DNA from: Flavobacterium sp. NRK1
Lineage (GTDB): Bacteria > Bacteroidota > Bacteroidia > Flavobacteriales > Flavobacteriaceae
Direction of reading: 5' to 3'
NCBI RefSeq assembly: GCF_024054175.1
Contig: NZ_JAMXLA010000001.1
Coordinates: 1,051,341 to 1,115,340 of the forward strand
Length of the DNA: 64,000 nt
Shown: one piece after another, positions 17,320-26,743 of the stretch
Layout of the letters: each line of letters begins with the position of its first letter
Position numbering within the stretch: position 1 is the stretch's first letter
Made by a program: the position numbers and the translations under genes
Notes under the pieces: generated by a model
Databases searched by the model: none
What the model was told of the DNA's origin: nothing
What the model saw: only the letters and a program-made list of their open reading frames with translations

Positions 17320-18573
17320 ATGAAATTAAGAAGAGTTGTAGTAACAGGACTGGGTGCACTTACACCGATAGGAAACAACGTTGAGGAATACTGGAACGGA
17401 CTTGTTAACGGTGTTAGCGGAGCAGCCCCTATTACTTATTTTGACACGACTAACTTCAAGACCAAGTTTGCCTGTGAGGTAAAAAATTTCAACGTTGAAG
17501 ATTTTATAGACCGTAAAGAAGCAAGGAAAATGGACAAATATGCCCAGTATGCCCTTGTTGCTACGGATGAAGCAGTAAAAGATGCTAATTTTGACTTTGA
17601 CGCTTTAGATAAAGACAGGGCAGGTGTTATTTGGGGATCAGGTATTGGCGGACTTGAAACTTTCCAGGAGGAAGTTATCAACTGGGCTAAAGGACCTGGC
17701 GTACCTAAATTTAATCCTTTCTTTATACCTAAAATGATTGCCGATATTGCAGGCGGCCATATTTCTATTAAATATGGTTTAAGAGGCCCTAACTTTACAA
17801 CGGTTTCTGCCTGTGCATCATCTACAAATGCATTAATAGATGCCTTTAACTACATTCGCCTGGGCCATGCAGATGTCATGGTAACCGGTGGTAGCGAGGC
17901 AGCGGTAACCATTGCCGGTATGGGCGGGTTTAACGCTATGCATGCGCTTTCTACAAGAAACGACGACCCTAAAACCGCTTCAAGGCCTATGGATAAAGAC
18001 CGTGAGGGCTTTGTACTGGGTGAAGGCGCAGGTGCGCTTATACTGGAAGAGTATGACCACGCTGTGGCTAGAGGCGCAAAAATATACTGCGAAATAGGCG
18101 GCGGCGGTATGAGTGCCGATGCACACCATATTACTGCTCCTCACCCTGAAGGGCTGGGCGCGCGCAACGTTATGATTAACTGCCTTAGGGATGCAGGCTT
18201 AAAACCTGAAGATGTAGATGGTGTAAATATGCACGGTACATCTACCCCTCTGGGAGATATTGCAGAATCTAAAGCTATCATGGAAGTTTTTGGTGAGCAT
18301 GCCTACACGCTTAACCTTAACTCTACAAAATCTATGACCGGACACCTTCTTGGTGCTGCAGGAGCCATAGAAACCATAGCTTCTATATTATCTATCAAAT
18401 ACGGCATAGTACCGCCAACCATCAATCATTTTACTGATGATGAAAATATAGACCCTAAGCTTAACTTTACTTTTAATAAGGCCCAGAAAAGGGATATGAA
18501 AGTTGTTATGAGCAATACATTTGGGTTTGGCGGACACAACGCATGTGTGCTGGTTAAAAAACTAGAACTTTAA
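17320..18573 (+). CDS. fabF: 3-oxoacyl-ACP synthase II
   Basis: Condensing enzyme that extends acyl-ACP with malonyl-ACP. 417 residues. The Cys-His-His triad is Cys165 (SACASSTNA), His305 (MHGTSTPLGD) and His342 (TGHLLGAAG). The C-terminal FGFGGHNA loop is the usual gating loop. It follows acpP by 206 bp, with a hairpin and a separate promoter between, and precedes rnc by 9 bp. Confidence 0.97.
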   Translation: MKLRRVVVTGLGALTPIGNNVEEYWNGLVNGVSGAAPITYFDTTNFKTKFACEVKNFNVEDFIDRKEARKMDKYAQYALVATDEAVKDANFDFDALDKDRAGVIWGSGIGGLETFQEEVINWAKGPGVPKFNPFFIPKMIADIAGGHISIKYGLRGPNFTTVSACASSTNALIDAFNYIRLGHADVMVTGGSEAAVTIAGMGGFNAMHALSTRNDDPKTASRPMDKDREGFVLGEGAGALILEEYDHAVARGAKIYCEIGGGGMSADAHHITAPHPEGLGARNVMINCLRDAGLKPEDVDGVNMHGTSTPLGDIAESKAIMEVFGEHAYTLNLNSTKSMTGHLLGAAGAIETIASILSIKYGIVPPTINHFTDDENIDPKLNFTFNKAQKRDMKVVMSNTFGFGGHNACVLVKKLEL

Positions 18574-18582
18574 TATACCACT

Positions 18583-19329
18583 ATGGGTATCATTAAAAAA
18601 ATATTTTCAAAGAATACCCGTCTTTCTCCGGAAGACGGGATTTTTTTTGATGAACTCAACAAGATACTTGGCTTTCAGCCTATAGATATTACCCACTATC
18701 GCAGGGCATTTACACACAGGTCATCTAACAAGACCGACGAAAACGGGCATCCTGTAAATTATGAAAGGCTTGAATTTCTGGGCGATGCTATGCTGGGCTC
18801 TGTAATTGCCGCCCATCTTTTTAATGAAGTACCTACCGGAGACGAAGGGTACCTTACCAAAATGCGCTCTAAAATAGTGAGCCGGGAGCATCTTAATGAG
18901 CTTGGCCGCGACCTTAACCTTATAAAATGGGTAGAGAGCAAAGTATCTACACAGCATTTTGGCGAAAATATACACGGTAATCTTTTTGAGGCACTTATTG
19001 GCGCTATATACCTGGATCGCGGCTTTATTTGGTGCGAAAAGTTTATACATAAAAAAGTAATAATTCCTTATGTAGATATTGCCAAGCTTGAAGGCAAGGT
19101 AATAAGCTACAAAAGCCTGGTTATAGAGTGGTGCCAAAAGGAAAAAAAGACTTTTCAGTATGAAATTTATGAAGATAACGGAACCGAAGGCCAGAAACAT
19201 TTTGCAGTAAAGCTAAAGATAGACGGCAGGATAGTTGCACGTGCCCGGGCCACTTCTAAAAAGAAAGCAGAAGAAAAAGCATCGCAACGTGCGTTTTTTG
19301 CATTTCAGGAAAAAATTAACAAAAAATAA
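18583..19329 (+). CDS. rnc: Ribonuclease III
   Basis: Cleaves double-stranded RNA, including rRNA precursors. 248 residues: nuclease domain with the signature ERLEFLGDAMLG near 63-74 and the second acidic pair in LFEALIGAIYLDRG near 134-147, then a dsRNA-binding domain with the ATSKKKAEEKASQRA helix at the C terminus. Almost certainly in the fabF transcript (9-bp gap). Confidence 0.95.
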   Translation: MGIIKKIFSKNTRLSPEDGIFFDELNKILGFQPIDITHYRRAFTHRSSNKTDENGHPVNYERLEFLGDAMLGSVIAAHLFNEVPTGDEGYLTKMRSKIVSREHLNELGRDLNLIKWVESKVSTQHFGENIHGNLFEALIGAIYLDRGFIWCEKFIHKKVIIPYVDIAKLEGKVISYKSLVIEWCQKEKKTFQYEIYEDNGTEGQKHFAVKLKIDGRIVARARATSKKKAEEKASQRAFFAFQEKINKK

Positions 19330-19446
19330 GGCAACTTATCAGTAAACTAAAACGTTTTCGTAGATAAAATAGCAGAAACTTAATCATATACGCTATTTTT
19401 TCTTAACATTAAATAGTATATTTACAGGCTTATTTTTGAGTTTAAT

Positions 19447-19935
19447 ATGGCTATTCACAAATTATTGATTGACGATTTTGTAACGATCGATTATGGATTG
19501 ATTGCCATACATTCTTCCCTTGAAGACCACAGGCTTGCCTATTTTATGAACAGGGAATTATCTATACTGCTTGAAAAAAGCCCAAACGACATATGGGTTA
19601 CCATTAACGAAGGGGAAAGCTGTTTTTCGAGATTTATTTTTGAAGACCCCGGCAACGACTGTGCATGGAACCTGATACAAAACAGGAACAGGATAACAAC
19701 CATGCAGAGCAATACCATCACTTCTTTATTTGAAGACACAGGCCTGTCAATTGAGACAAGCGTTTTTTTAATGCCCGAACTTAAGACCGTGGATTATGTT
19801 CTTAAAATAGAAAACATGCCCGCTCTTTTTGATAAAGATGAAGTTGTTGAAAAATTGCTTACCATTAAACAGGTTGCAACAGCATATAGTATTGACCACA
19901 AAAAACTGAAATCTAAGAACAATTTAATTTTTTAA
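19447..19935 (+). CDS. IPExxxVDY-family protein
   Basis: Small Bacteroidota protein of unknown function, 162 residues, named for a motif that here reads MPELKTVDY near residues 112-120, so the first residue is Met rather than Ile. No signal peptide or membrane segment. The gene lies between rnc and pyk in this order in many Flavobacteria (general knowledge), and its stop is 4 bp before the pyk start, which implies co-transcription with pyk. TATATTTA at 19417-19424 could be its -7 element. Confidence 0.85.
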   Translation: MAIHKLLIDDFVTIDYGLIAIHSSLEDHRLAYFMNRELSILLEKSPNDIWVTINEGESCFSRFIFEDPGNDCAWNLIQNRNRITTMQSNTITSLFEDTGLSIETSVFLMPELKTVDYVLKIENMPALFDKDEVVEKLLTIKQVATAYSIDHKKLKSKNNLIF

Positions 19936-19939
19936 AAGA

Positions 19940-21370
19940 ATGCCGACAAGAAAAAAAACTAAAATTGTAGCCACATTAGGACCTGCATGCAGTACAAGGG
20001 AAGTGCTGAAAGATATGATTGATGCAGGTGTAAACGTATTCAGGATCAATTTTTCTCATGCCGATTATACCGATGTTAAAGAACGTATAGACATGATTAG
20101 AAGCCTGAATAAAGAGTTTGGCTACAACACTTCTATATTAGCCGACTTACAAGGCCCTAAACTGCGTGTTGGAGTAATGAAGGAGGATGTTATTGTAAAC
20201 ACAGGTGATATTATTACTTTTCAGACTGCTGAGGATGTACCAGGCTCTGCAGAGAGAGTTTACATGAACTACAAAGAATTTCCAAATGATGTAAACCCGG
20301 GCGAAAGAATACTTCTTGACGATGGCAAACTGATGTTTGAAGTTCTTGAAACAAACCGCAGGGATGAAGTTAAAACTATAGTTATACAGGGCGGCCCTTT
20401 AAAATCTAAAAAAGGTGTAAACCTTCCAAATACCAAAGTATCACTTCCTGCCCTTACACAAAAAGATATAAGAGATGCTATTTTTGCGTGTAAAGAAAAG
20501 GTTGACTGGATTGCACTTTCTTTTGTTCGTACACCAAAAGACCTTGAAGAACTTCAGGACCTTATCAGCGAGCATTCTGAACATAAAATTCCTATCATAG
20601 CTAAAATAGAAAAGCCTGAAGGCGTTGAGAACATAGATAAGATTGTTGCTTTTTGTGACGGACTTATGGTTGCCCGTGGCGACCTTGGAGTGGAAATTCC
20701 TGCACAGGAAGTGCCGCTTATACAGAAGAAACTTATAAACCGTGCTAAAACGGCACGTATTCCTGTAATTGTTGCTACCCAGATGATGGAAACTATGATT
20801 ACAAGCCTTACCCCTACACGTGCCGAAGTAAACGACGTGGCAAACTCTGTAATGGACGGTGCCGATGCCGTAATGCTTTCCGGAGAAACATCTGTAGGTA
20901 ACTACCCTGTTCAGGTTATTGAGAAAATGACACAGATTATTGAAGCTGTTGAAGATTCTCCGCTTATTCAGGTTCCGCAAAATACCCCGCAGGTGCGCAC
21001 AAAACGTTTTATAACTAAAACCATATGCCACCATGCCGCACAAATGGCAAATGTAATTAAGGCAAAAGGTATCTGTACGCTAACAAACAGTGGTTATACT
21101 GCTTTCCAGATCTCTGCATGGAGGCCAAGTGCACATATATTGGTGTTTACATCAAATAAAACAATACTTACCCAGCTTAACCTTCTTTGGGGTGTTAATG
21201 CATTTTACTACGATAAATTTACAAGTACAGATGAAACCGTAGAAGATGTTAACCAAATGGCTAAAGACAAAGGCTTTGTTGAAAAAGGTGATTTTCTTAT
21301 CAATCTTGCTGCAATGCCTGTTGTAGATAAAGGTATGGTAAACACGCTGAGGGTATCTGAAATTGAATAA
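19940..21370 (+). CDS. pyk: Pyruvate kinase
   Basis: Last step of glycolysis: phosphoenolpyruvate plus ADP to pyruvate and ATP. 476 residues, the usual length. Visible features are KIVATLGPACS at the N terminus with the substrate Arg in VFRINFSHAD, the catalytic Lys in PIIAKIEKPEGVENID, the metal-binding MVARGDLGVEIP, and the SGETSVGNYPV loop. The C-terminal allosteric domain ends with NTLRVSEIE. Terminator at 21399-21430. Confidence 0.97.
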   Translation: MPTRKKTKIVATLGPACSTREVLKDMIDAGVNVFRINFSHADYTDVKERIDMIRSLNKEFGYNTSILADLQGPKLRVGVMKEDVIVNTGDIITFQTAEDVPGSAERVYMNYKEFPNDVNPGERILLDDGKLMFEVLETNRRDEVKTIVIQGGPLKSKKGVNLPNTKVSLPALTQKDIRDAIFACKEKVDWIALSFVRTPKDLEELQDLISEHSEHKIPIIAKIEKPEGVENIDKIVAFCDGLMVARGDLGVEIPAQEVPLIQKKLINRAKTARIPVIVATQMMETMITSLTPTRAEVNDVANSVMDGADAVMLSGETSVGNYPVQVIEKMTQIIEAVEDSPLIQVPQNTPQVRTKRFITKTICHHAAQMANVIKAKGICTLTNSGYTAFQISAWRPSAHILVFTSNKTILTQLNLLWGVNAFYYDKFTSTDETVEDVNQMAKDKGFVEKGDFLINLAAMPVVDKGMVNTLRVSEIE

Positions 21371-21398
21371 CAGCTTTCTTTCCAAAAAAGAATATCCA

Positions 21399-21430
21399 AA
21401 AAAAGCCGTCCTGTAAAGGATGGCTTTTTT
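21399..21430 (+). terminator. Terminator of pyk
   Basis: AAAAGCC-TCC and GGA-GGCTTTT pair around TGTAAA, followed by six T. Confidence 0.85.
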
Positions 21431-21445
21431 AGTTATCAGTAATAC

Positions 21446-21485
21446 TTCCCCCCTCCTCTGGAGGGGTGGCTGAAAGCCGGGGTGG
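21446..21485 (-). repeat. Dispersed repeat, CCACCCCG family, copy 1 (inverted)
   Basis: On the minus strand ACCACCCCGGCTTTCAGC then CACCCCTCC, four bases, GGAGGGG. It matches the copies at 49470-49508 and 51483-51522. The CCCCTCC/GGAGGGG arms can form a hairpin. Confidence 0.75.
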
Positions 21486-21525
21486 TCAGTTTTTTAAATC
21501 TAAGCAAACAACAACATTTTTAAAA

Positions 21526-22581
21526 CTAAAAAAGGCTAAGCTGTTCTCCTTTTGTACCATCAAAGTAATGGGTTGCCAACTCCGGCAAAGGCTCTTTGTC
21601 TGCAAAAAACTTCTGCCTCGCAATTTTAAAAGTAGTATGAATCATATCGGCAATATTGCCCTCGCCGATACGACGCTTAAACACCTGTTTTTCGCCAAGC
21701 TTACCGCCGTGCATAGAACTTATCTGGTGCAGTACTTTATCTTTACGGTCAGGGTAATGTTCTTCAAGCCATTCTTTAAAAACAGGCTCTACCGTATCAT
21801 TAAGGCGCACTAAGGTATAACCAAAACCCCTTGCTCCCATTTCGGCAATAGTTTTAACTGTAGGCAATATTTCGGGTGTATTAAGCCCCGGTATCATAGG
21901 AGCAACCATTACATGTGTAGGTATGCCTTCATTAGAAAGCGTTTGCAGCGCTTTTAACTTTGTATTGACAGATGATGTCCTGGGCTCGAGTTTACGCCTT
22001 AGATCTTCATTTATGGTAGGGATACTTAAAGATACCGTTACAAGATTTTTTTCGGCAAGTTTTACCAGTATATCCAGATCGCGGGTTATAAGTGCATTTT
22101 TGGTAAGCACATGCACAGGATGCCTGTAGTCAAGGCAGGTTTGCAGCAATGCCCTTGTAATTTTAAGTTTGCGTTCTACCGGCTGGTAACAATCGGTATT
22201 GCCCGACATAAGTATCGGTTCAGGCTTGTAGCCCCTTTTCTGAAAGAATTTTTCCAGCAGTTGCGGCGCATTTTTTTTAGCCATTATAATACGCTCAAAA
22301 TCTACCCCTGCACTATATCCCCAATACTCGTGTGTTGGGCGTGCAAAACAGTATGCACAGCCATGCTCACAACCCTGATAGGGATTCATAGAATAGGCCA
22401 TTGAAAGATCGGGGCTTTTTACAGTATTAACTATAGTTTTAGGAAATACCTCGAGTACTTTGGTTTTGGCAATTTCCTCCTCATAATCATCCTGATATAT
22501 AGACGTTTCGTAACGGTTTTTAATAAAATGATTATGAATATTAGCAACTGCGCCCTGCCCTTTTATGTTTTCCTTTTCCAT
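21526..22581 (-). CDS. Radical SAM protein, PA0069 / spore-photolyase-like family
   Basis: A 351-residue radical SAM enzyme of unknown substrate. The iron-sulfur motif CEHGCAYC (Cys-x3-Cys-x2-Cys) lies near residues 72-79, preceded by MNPYQG and followed by FARPTHEYWG, typical of the PA0069 group related to spore photoproduct lyase. SAM-binding SGNTDCYQPVE and VSLSIPTINEDL follow. It has a strong Shine-Dalgarno (see 22587-22591), rare in this phylum. No partner gene is evident. Confidence 0.85.
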   Translation of the reverse strand: MEKENIKGQGAVANIHNHFIKNRYETSIYQDDYEEEIAKTKVLEVFPKTIVNTVKSPDLSMAYSMNPYQGCEHGCAYCFARPTHEYWGYSAGVDFERIIMAKKNAPQLLEKFFQKRGYKPEPILMSGNTDCYQPVERKLKITRALLQTCLDYRHPVHVLTKNALITRDLDILVKLAEKNLVTVSLSIPTINEDLRRKLEPRTSSVNTKLKALQTLSNEGIPTHVMVAPMIPGLNTPEILPTVKTIAEMGARGFGYTLVRLNDTVEPVFKEWLEEHYPDRKDKVLHQISSMHGGKLGEKQVFKRRIGEGNIADMIHTTFKIARQKFFADKEPLPELATHYFDGTKGEQLSLF

Positions 22582-22586
22582 GTTTA

Positions 22587-22591
22587 CCTCC
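22587..22591 (-). promoter_or_regulatory. Strong Shine-Dalgarno of the radical SAM gene
   Basis: The minus strand reads AGAGGAGGTAAACATG: GGAGG with a 5-nt spacer to the start codon. I noticed no comparable site before the other genes I examined. Confidence 0.7.
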
Positions 22592-22699
22592 TCTTTTAAC
22601 CTGTAGCAAATTAGGAAAACGGCATGTGTTTTTGTGTTAAACTGCTTTAAAGGTTATCAACAAAAATGCTATGCCCACAAAATAAAGGGGCTGGCGTAT

Positions 22700-22752
22700 A
22701 TAAAAAAAATAATGCGCACTTCCCGTTAGTCGATTAACAGGAATTACGCATT
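22700..22752 (-). terminator. Terminator of the coiled-coil membrane protein gene
   Basis: AATGCG/CGCATT outer arms and TCCTGTTA/TAACGGGA inner arms (one mismatch), followed on the minus strand by TTATTTTTTTT. Confidence 0.75.
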
Positions 22753-22769
22753 AAATCCAATAGTAAATT

Positions 22770-23204
22770 TTAAGATGCGGTAGCTATGCCCTGCATACCA
22801 AAATTTCTTCTCTGGTAATCAAGATCGGCCTGAAGTGCCAGCATGGCTTCTTCCTGATCTTTAATTCTTTCAATATAGTCATAAAGCTGTTCTTTGAGCA
22901 ATTTTTTGCTTTTCAGCTTTTCAAATTCAGAATCGGCATATTCAATACTTGCTTTTTCTTTAAGCAGTTCAATATATTCTGCGTAAGTTATATCGCTATC
23001 AGGAAAAGCTGCATAAGACCATGCATGATTTTCATTTACCAGGTCTTCAAACTCTGCCTGCAACTGCATTTCCTTTTTTTTGTTTTTTTCAAGCTGAGAG
23101 ATAATGGTTTTCCTCGCAACTAAAGCTCCCGGCAGCATATTTTTGTCAATAAGAAAGAAAAAAACCGCCATAAGAAGCCCGATAGTCAATAATAGTGCAT
23201 TCAT
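22770..23204 (-). CDS. Hypothetical membrane-anchored coiled-coil protein
   Basis: Not recognised. 144 residues: one N-terminal membrane helix (MNALLLTIGLLMAVFFFLI), then a charged, largely helical region rich in Lys, Glu and Leu between residues 30 and 130 that should form coiled coil. The helix has no clear signal-peptidase site, so the protein is probably inner-membrane anchored. A -7 element TAATTTTG is at 23242-23235. It has its own terminator and is monocistronic. Confidence 0.7.
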   Translation of the reverse strand: MNALLLTIGLLMAVFFFLIDKNMLPGALVARKTIISQLEKNKKKEMQLQAEFEDLVNENHAWSYAAFPDSDITYAEYIELLKEKASIEYADSEFEKLKSKKLLKEQLYDYIERIKDQEEAMLALQADLDYQRRNFGMQGIATAS

Positions 23205-23595
23205 TTTCAGGGGGAGTAAATTAAATTATTAAAACAAAATTATTCTTTATGAGTTTGATTTATTGCTCTAAACTATTCAATTTTTTTATAATTAAATCAA
23301 ACTTCCTTATACTGTACGAAAAAATCGTTGAACAGCATGTTTTATCGAAAATATGCCGTTTATAAGTTATATTTATAACGTACAAATTCGCAAAATATTG
23401 ATTTACAGTATTGTATAATTTTACTTTTAACATATTTAACGTTTTATTTGTAATCAATTATAAAATACAGCCGTTTTATTTTTTATGTTTTATGTTAATA
23501 ATGCAACCAAAATAAACGTTTTATACTGTTGATAAAAACGGAAAGGCCGCACATTGCTGTACGACCCCTTCCCCAAATCTTTATGAAAATTTATT
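23205..23595. other. 391-bp AT-rich intergenic region
   Basis: Contains the -7 element of the preceding minus-strand gene (23235-23242) and a terminator of the following one (23533-23570). The remaining 290 bp are AT-rich without coding signal or clear repeats. Confidence 0.7.
23533..23570 (-). terminator. Terminator of the secreted PKD protein gene
   Basis: Minus strand GGTCGTAC and GTGCGGCC pair (two G-U) around AGCAAT, then CCGTTTTT. Confidence 0.65.
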
Positions 23596-25887
23596 TTATC
23601 GCATCATTGCGAAATGACCTTTATATTCTTTACCATTTTTACGTGTTATAACAAACCAGTAGTCTGTTGCAGGCTGTTGTATGCCATTATAAGTACCGTC
23701 CCATCCGGAAGAGCTGCCTTTAAAAGAAGCCATTATTCTTCCATACCTGTCTATAATAGTAATAACCATATCCTGGGTAAACCATGCATTTTCTATCTGC
23801 CACTTATCATGAACCCCATCACCATTAGGCGTAAAATATCTTGGATACATTAATAACAATACTTCATCCTGAGCCATGCCGCATCCGGCTTTATCATTTA
23901 CGGTTACTGTATATTGCCCCGGTTTCAGATCTTCAAACAATGGGCTGTCCTGATATTCCGTACCATTTATTGAATATTCGTAATCTCCTGCCGAATCAGT
24001 GATTACTTCTATGGAGTTATTATTATCTGTCCAGTCTTTTATGTCTATCTTTTTTATGACCGGCTTTTGCGACTGGTTTACTATGATGGTTTTAACAGCA
24101 TCGCAAGTAATAGATCCTGTAACTTTAGTAACTCTTAAACTATATTCACCCGGTTTGTTTACACTTTTAAGATTGCCGCCTGCTTCTGTTTTACCATTAT
24201 AAGTCCATTCATAGCTGTCAAATCCTTCAGGTGCCTCAATAACAATGTAGCTGTCTTCACAAAAACTATAGTTATCGTCCATATCTAAAACCGGTGCAGG
24301 CACTATTATAATAGTAAACGATGTTACTGCGTAGCAGTCACTATTATTGCGCGATACCCTTGCATAAATAATATCACCATTTGCCGCAGGATAATTTATG
24401 GGCAATGCATTGGTGCCAGCCTCTGCATCCTCCTGTGTAGTATGATAACTTACCGAAAACAATGCGGCAGACTGTGTGCCTAAAACAGCAGGGCTTTGGG
24501 CTGCAACATCAATAATAGCCGTACCATCAGAATCCCCACATGTTAATATATCTTCAGGCTTATTTGCAACAGGTGCTTTTACTACGGTAATCTGTTTAGA
24601 AAAAAAGCGGGTTTCTTTGCCATTTTTTGCCTTCGCTTTTACGGTATAAATTCCCGTAGCCGCATAGGTATGCACTGCAATTGCGCTGGCAGACTGATTG
24701 CCATCACCAAAATCCCATATAATGCTATCTGCATCAAGGGTACCTAAAGCCATAAAAGAAACTTCGGTATCCTTACAATCATTTTCTGCATCAATATCTA
24801 AAAGGTAAAAAGGCGAAACAACAAAGTTAGGCAGCCCTACAAATGTTTTTTTTCCGCCAAGATCAATTGTATCAAGGGCAAAGTTACATCCTGCACCTTC
24901 AATATTAGGATTGTTGATAACAGACAGCGCGCCTGTAAGATACTTGTTTACAAGGTAAATTTTTGAATCGGGCCCAAGTTTTATTGAGCTTGCAACATTT
25001 ATTGTACCTACCGATGTTTGCGTAGCAGCAATATCTGCAGCTGTTATATTATACTGAAAAACATTATCATTGCTTGTTGCATACAGCAGTTTGCTGTTTG
25101 GCGAAAATTCTACCCCATAACACTTTGCAGGCGATTTTATAACAACAGCATTGCTTACAATACCAGTCTGGTTATTAAACTCAAAAAGTTCTACATTAAG
25201 CATACCGTTTGCCGATGCCAGATGTTTACCATTGGGTGAAATACTCATCCAGCCTGCATAATGCCCAGAATTATCGGCTCCTTCTATGCTGCTGCCTGCA
25301 TTGCTTATTACCGGTGTAGCACTAACGCCAAATGCTGTTACCAGATAGCTGTAAAAAGCATCATTACCCCATCCATGAGTTGTAACCCATATATCTTTAC
25401 CGTTTGAATGATAAACAGCAGTAATTTTTTCTGTAACCGGTGTTATAAGCGGAATGTTTGCCGCTACTACATCTCCTTTACCATTATCTGCGGTCATATC
25501 TACTTCAGAGTATGTTAAGCCATTAGGCCCTCCCGCATCATCTGCCGCAAAAATATAATACGTTGTTGATGAGCCGGGCTTAGGAACTATTATTGCCGAC
25601 TGTGTGGTACTCTGATCTCCTAACAGACCCGTTCCGTGCGGCATTTTCAAATTATTCCTGTTCCATACATCAACACCGTTTGTATAAAAAAGCAGCACAC
25701 CGTTTTCATCCGATATTGCCGAGCTGCCTTCCATAGTATTCATTGTACTGCTTGTTACAGCAACAGGCCTGCCCGTGCTAAAGTTTAAAGCAGCCGTTCG
25801 GCCAAAGTACCAGTTGTTGTCCTGCTGTGCGCTTACAGTAATAGCCAAAAGGCTTATAAAGCAGCACAGCCATTGTGCTTGTTTCAT
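23596..25887 (-). CDS. Secreted PKD-domain protein with gliding-motility-associated (type B) C-terminal domain
   Basis: Exported cell-surface protein and probable cargo of the type IX secretion system. 763 residues. A signal peptide ends at TVSAQ (about residue 21). The first 360 residues form a beta-propeller-like region with ISPNGKHLASANG and FSPNSKLLYATS repeats. A PKD domain follows (IWDFGDGNQSASAIAVHTY near 385), then Ig-like segments, and the CHU-C type C terminus with YPRYFTPNGDGVHDKW, IIDRYGRIM and the last residues GHFAMMR. Its long upstream region has no obvious promoter. Confidence 0.9.
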   Translation of the reverse strand: MKQAQWLCCFISLLAITVSAQQDNNWYFGRTAALNFSTGRPVAVTSSTMNTMEGSSAISDENGVLLFYTNGVDVWNRNNLKMPHGTGLLGDQSTTQSAIIVPKPGSSTTYYIFAADDAGGPNGLTYSEVDMTADNGKGDVVAANIPLITPVTEKITAVYHSNGKDIWVTTHGWGNDAFYSYLVTAFGVSATPVISNAGSSIEGADNSGHYAGWMSISPNGKHLASANGMLNVELFEFNNQTGIVSNAVVIKSPAKCYGVEFSPNSKLLYATSNDNVFQYNITAADIAATQTSVGTINVASSIKLGPDSKIYLVNKYLTGALSVINNPNIEGAGCNFALDTIDLGGKKTFVGLPNFVVSPFYLLDIDAENDCKDTEVSFMALGTLDADSIIWDFGDGNQSASAIAVHTYAATGIYTVKAKAKNGKETRFFSKQITVVKAPVANKPEDILTCGDSDGTAIIDVAAQSPAVLGTQSAALFSVSYHTTQEDAEAGTNALPINYPAANGDIIYARVSRNNSDCYAVTSFTIIIVPAPVLDMDDNYSFCEDSYIVIEAPEGFDSYEWTYNGKTEAGGNLKSVNKPGEYSLRVTKVTGSITCDAVKTIIVNQSQKPVIKKIDIKDWTDNNNSIEVITDSAGDYEYSINGTEYQDSPLFEDLKPGQYTVTVNDKAGCGMAQDEVLLLMYPRYFTPNGDGVHDKWQIENAWFTQDMVITIIDRYGRIMASFKGSSSGWDGTYNGIQQPATDYWFVITRKNGKEYKGHFAMMR

Positions 25888-26158
25888 TATTAAATTTGGA
25901 GCAGTTGTTAAAAACGGTATTTAAAGGTGCTTTAGCTATTAAAGTCTTATTACCCTGTTACCGCCGTCAACTGCCGGATGCTTACATACAATCTCTCCCC
26001 ATCCGGATCAAATCGGCATGCCTTATCACACCGATACCAGATTAAATTATCTGCTTATAATATTCTCTTATAGCTGCATTATATGCTGTTTATACCGGGG
26101 AATAATACAAAACGCGCAGCACACATACGTGTTAATAATGCTGTCAGTTTTAAAAATA

Positions 26159-26203
26159 ATATGCATGCCTAATTTTTATTAGCTGAAAAGATGCCATGCA
26201 TAT
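26159..26203. repeat. Inverted repeat in the long intergenic region
   Basis: ATATGCATGCC (26159-26169) and GCCATGCATAT (26193-26203) match at 10 of 11 pairs; an inner CTAAT/ATTAG pair also fits. No neighbouring start codon. Confidence 0.5.
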
Positions 26204-26500
26204 AGATCATTCAATAGCTCTAACGACTTGAAAGTCACGCTTTAAATAAACCAGAGGCAAAATTATTTATTTTTTAAATAATAACCGTAATAATTTGAAA
26301 GATATTTTTAAATATTTTTGCATTACGCCGATTTAATGTGCTTTTAATCGATTAAATACGGAAATATTAGGCTGATTTTTACAAAAAGGAACAAATGTTG
26401 TAGTAAAATATTTAATTTTTAAATATTAGTAAGATAAAGTTTACGGTTAACAATTTTAGCAGAGAATTGTAAGGCTGATGTTAAGGAGATTTATCCTGTT

Positions 26501-26538
26501 AATAAAAATAACCGCCCGGACAGAAGCCCAAACGGTTA
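26501..26538 (-). terminator. Candidate minus-strand terminator
   Basis: Minus strand TAACCG and CGGTTA enclose an inner GGGC/GTCC stem and are followed by TTTTTATT. It would give the small lipoprotein gene a 3' leader-like tail of about 205 nt. Confidence 0.5.
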
Positions 26539-26743
26539 CCAGAAATATAATTATAGTACACAAAACTAAACGGAACACAATTATATATTGTCGCTAAACC
26601 ATAAATTATGTGAATAGTTTTTAGATTAGATGACAAATAATGTGTAAGGTTGCGTTAAACATTTGAAAGAAAAGTAGTATTTAGAATTTGATGGATTTTG
26701 TCGAGAATTTGTAAGATTTCAATAAAAAAATATTGCTTTTTAC

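Larger units (their letters stand above)
25888..26743. other. 856-bp intergenic region without a recognisable gene
   Basis: No frame above about 60 codons looks coding. The part at 25950-26120 is less AT-rich than other gaps. It holds an inverted repeat (26159-26203), a plus-strand -7-like TATTTTTG at 26313-26320 with TTTG 15 bp before it, and a minus-strand terminator (26501-26538). Confidence 0.7.

Noticed and set aside
20441..21043. Minus-strand frame of 200 codons inside pyk
   Set aside because: Antisense shadow of a conserved gene, with Cys/Phe/Asn-rich composition.
26313..26320. Plus-strand promoter in the 856-bp gap
   Set aside because: TATTTTTG fits, but the spacer to TTTG is only 15 bp and no gene follows; not listed as a promoter.
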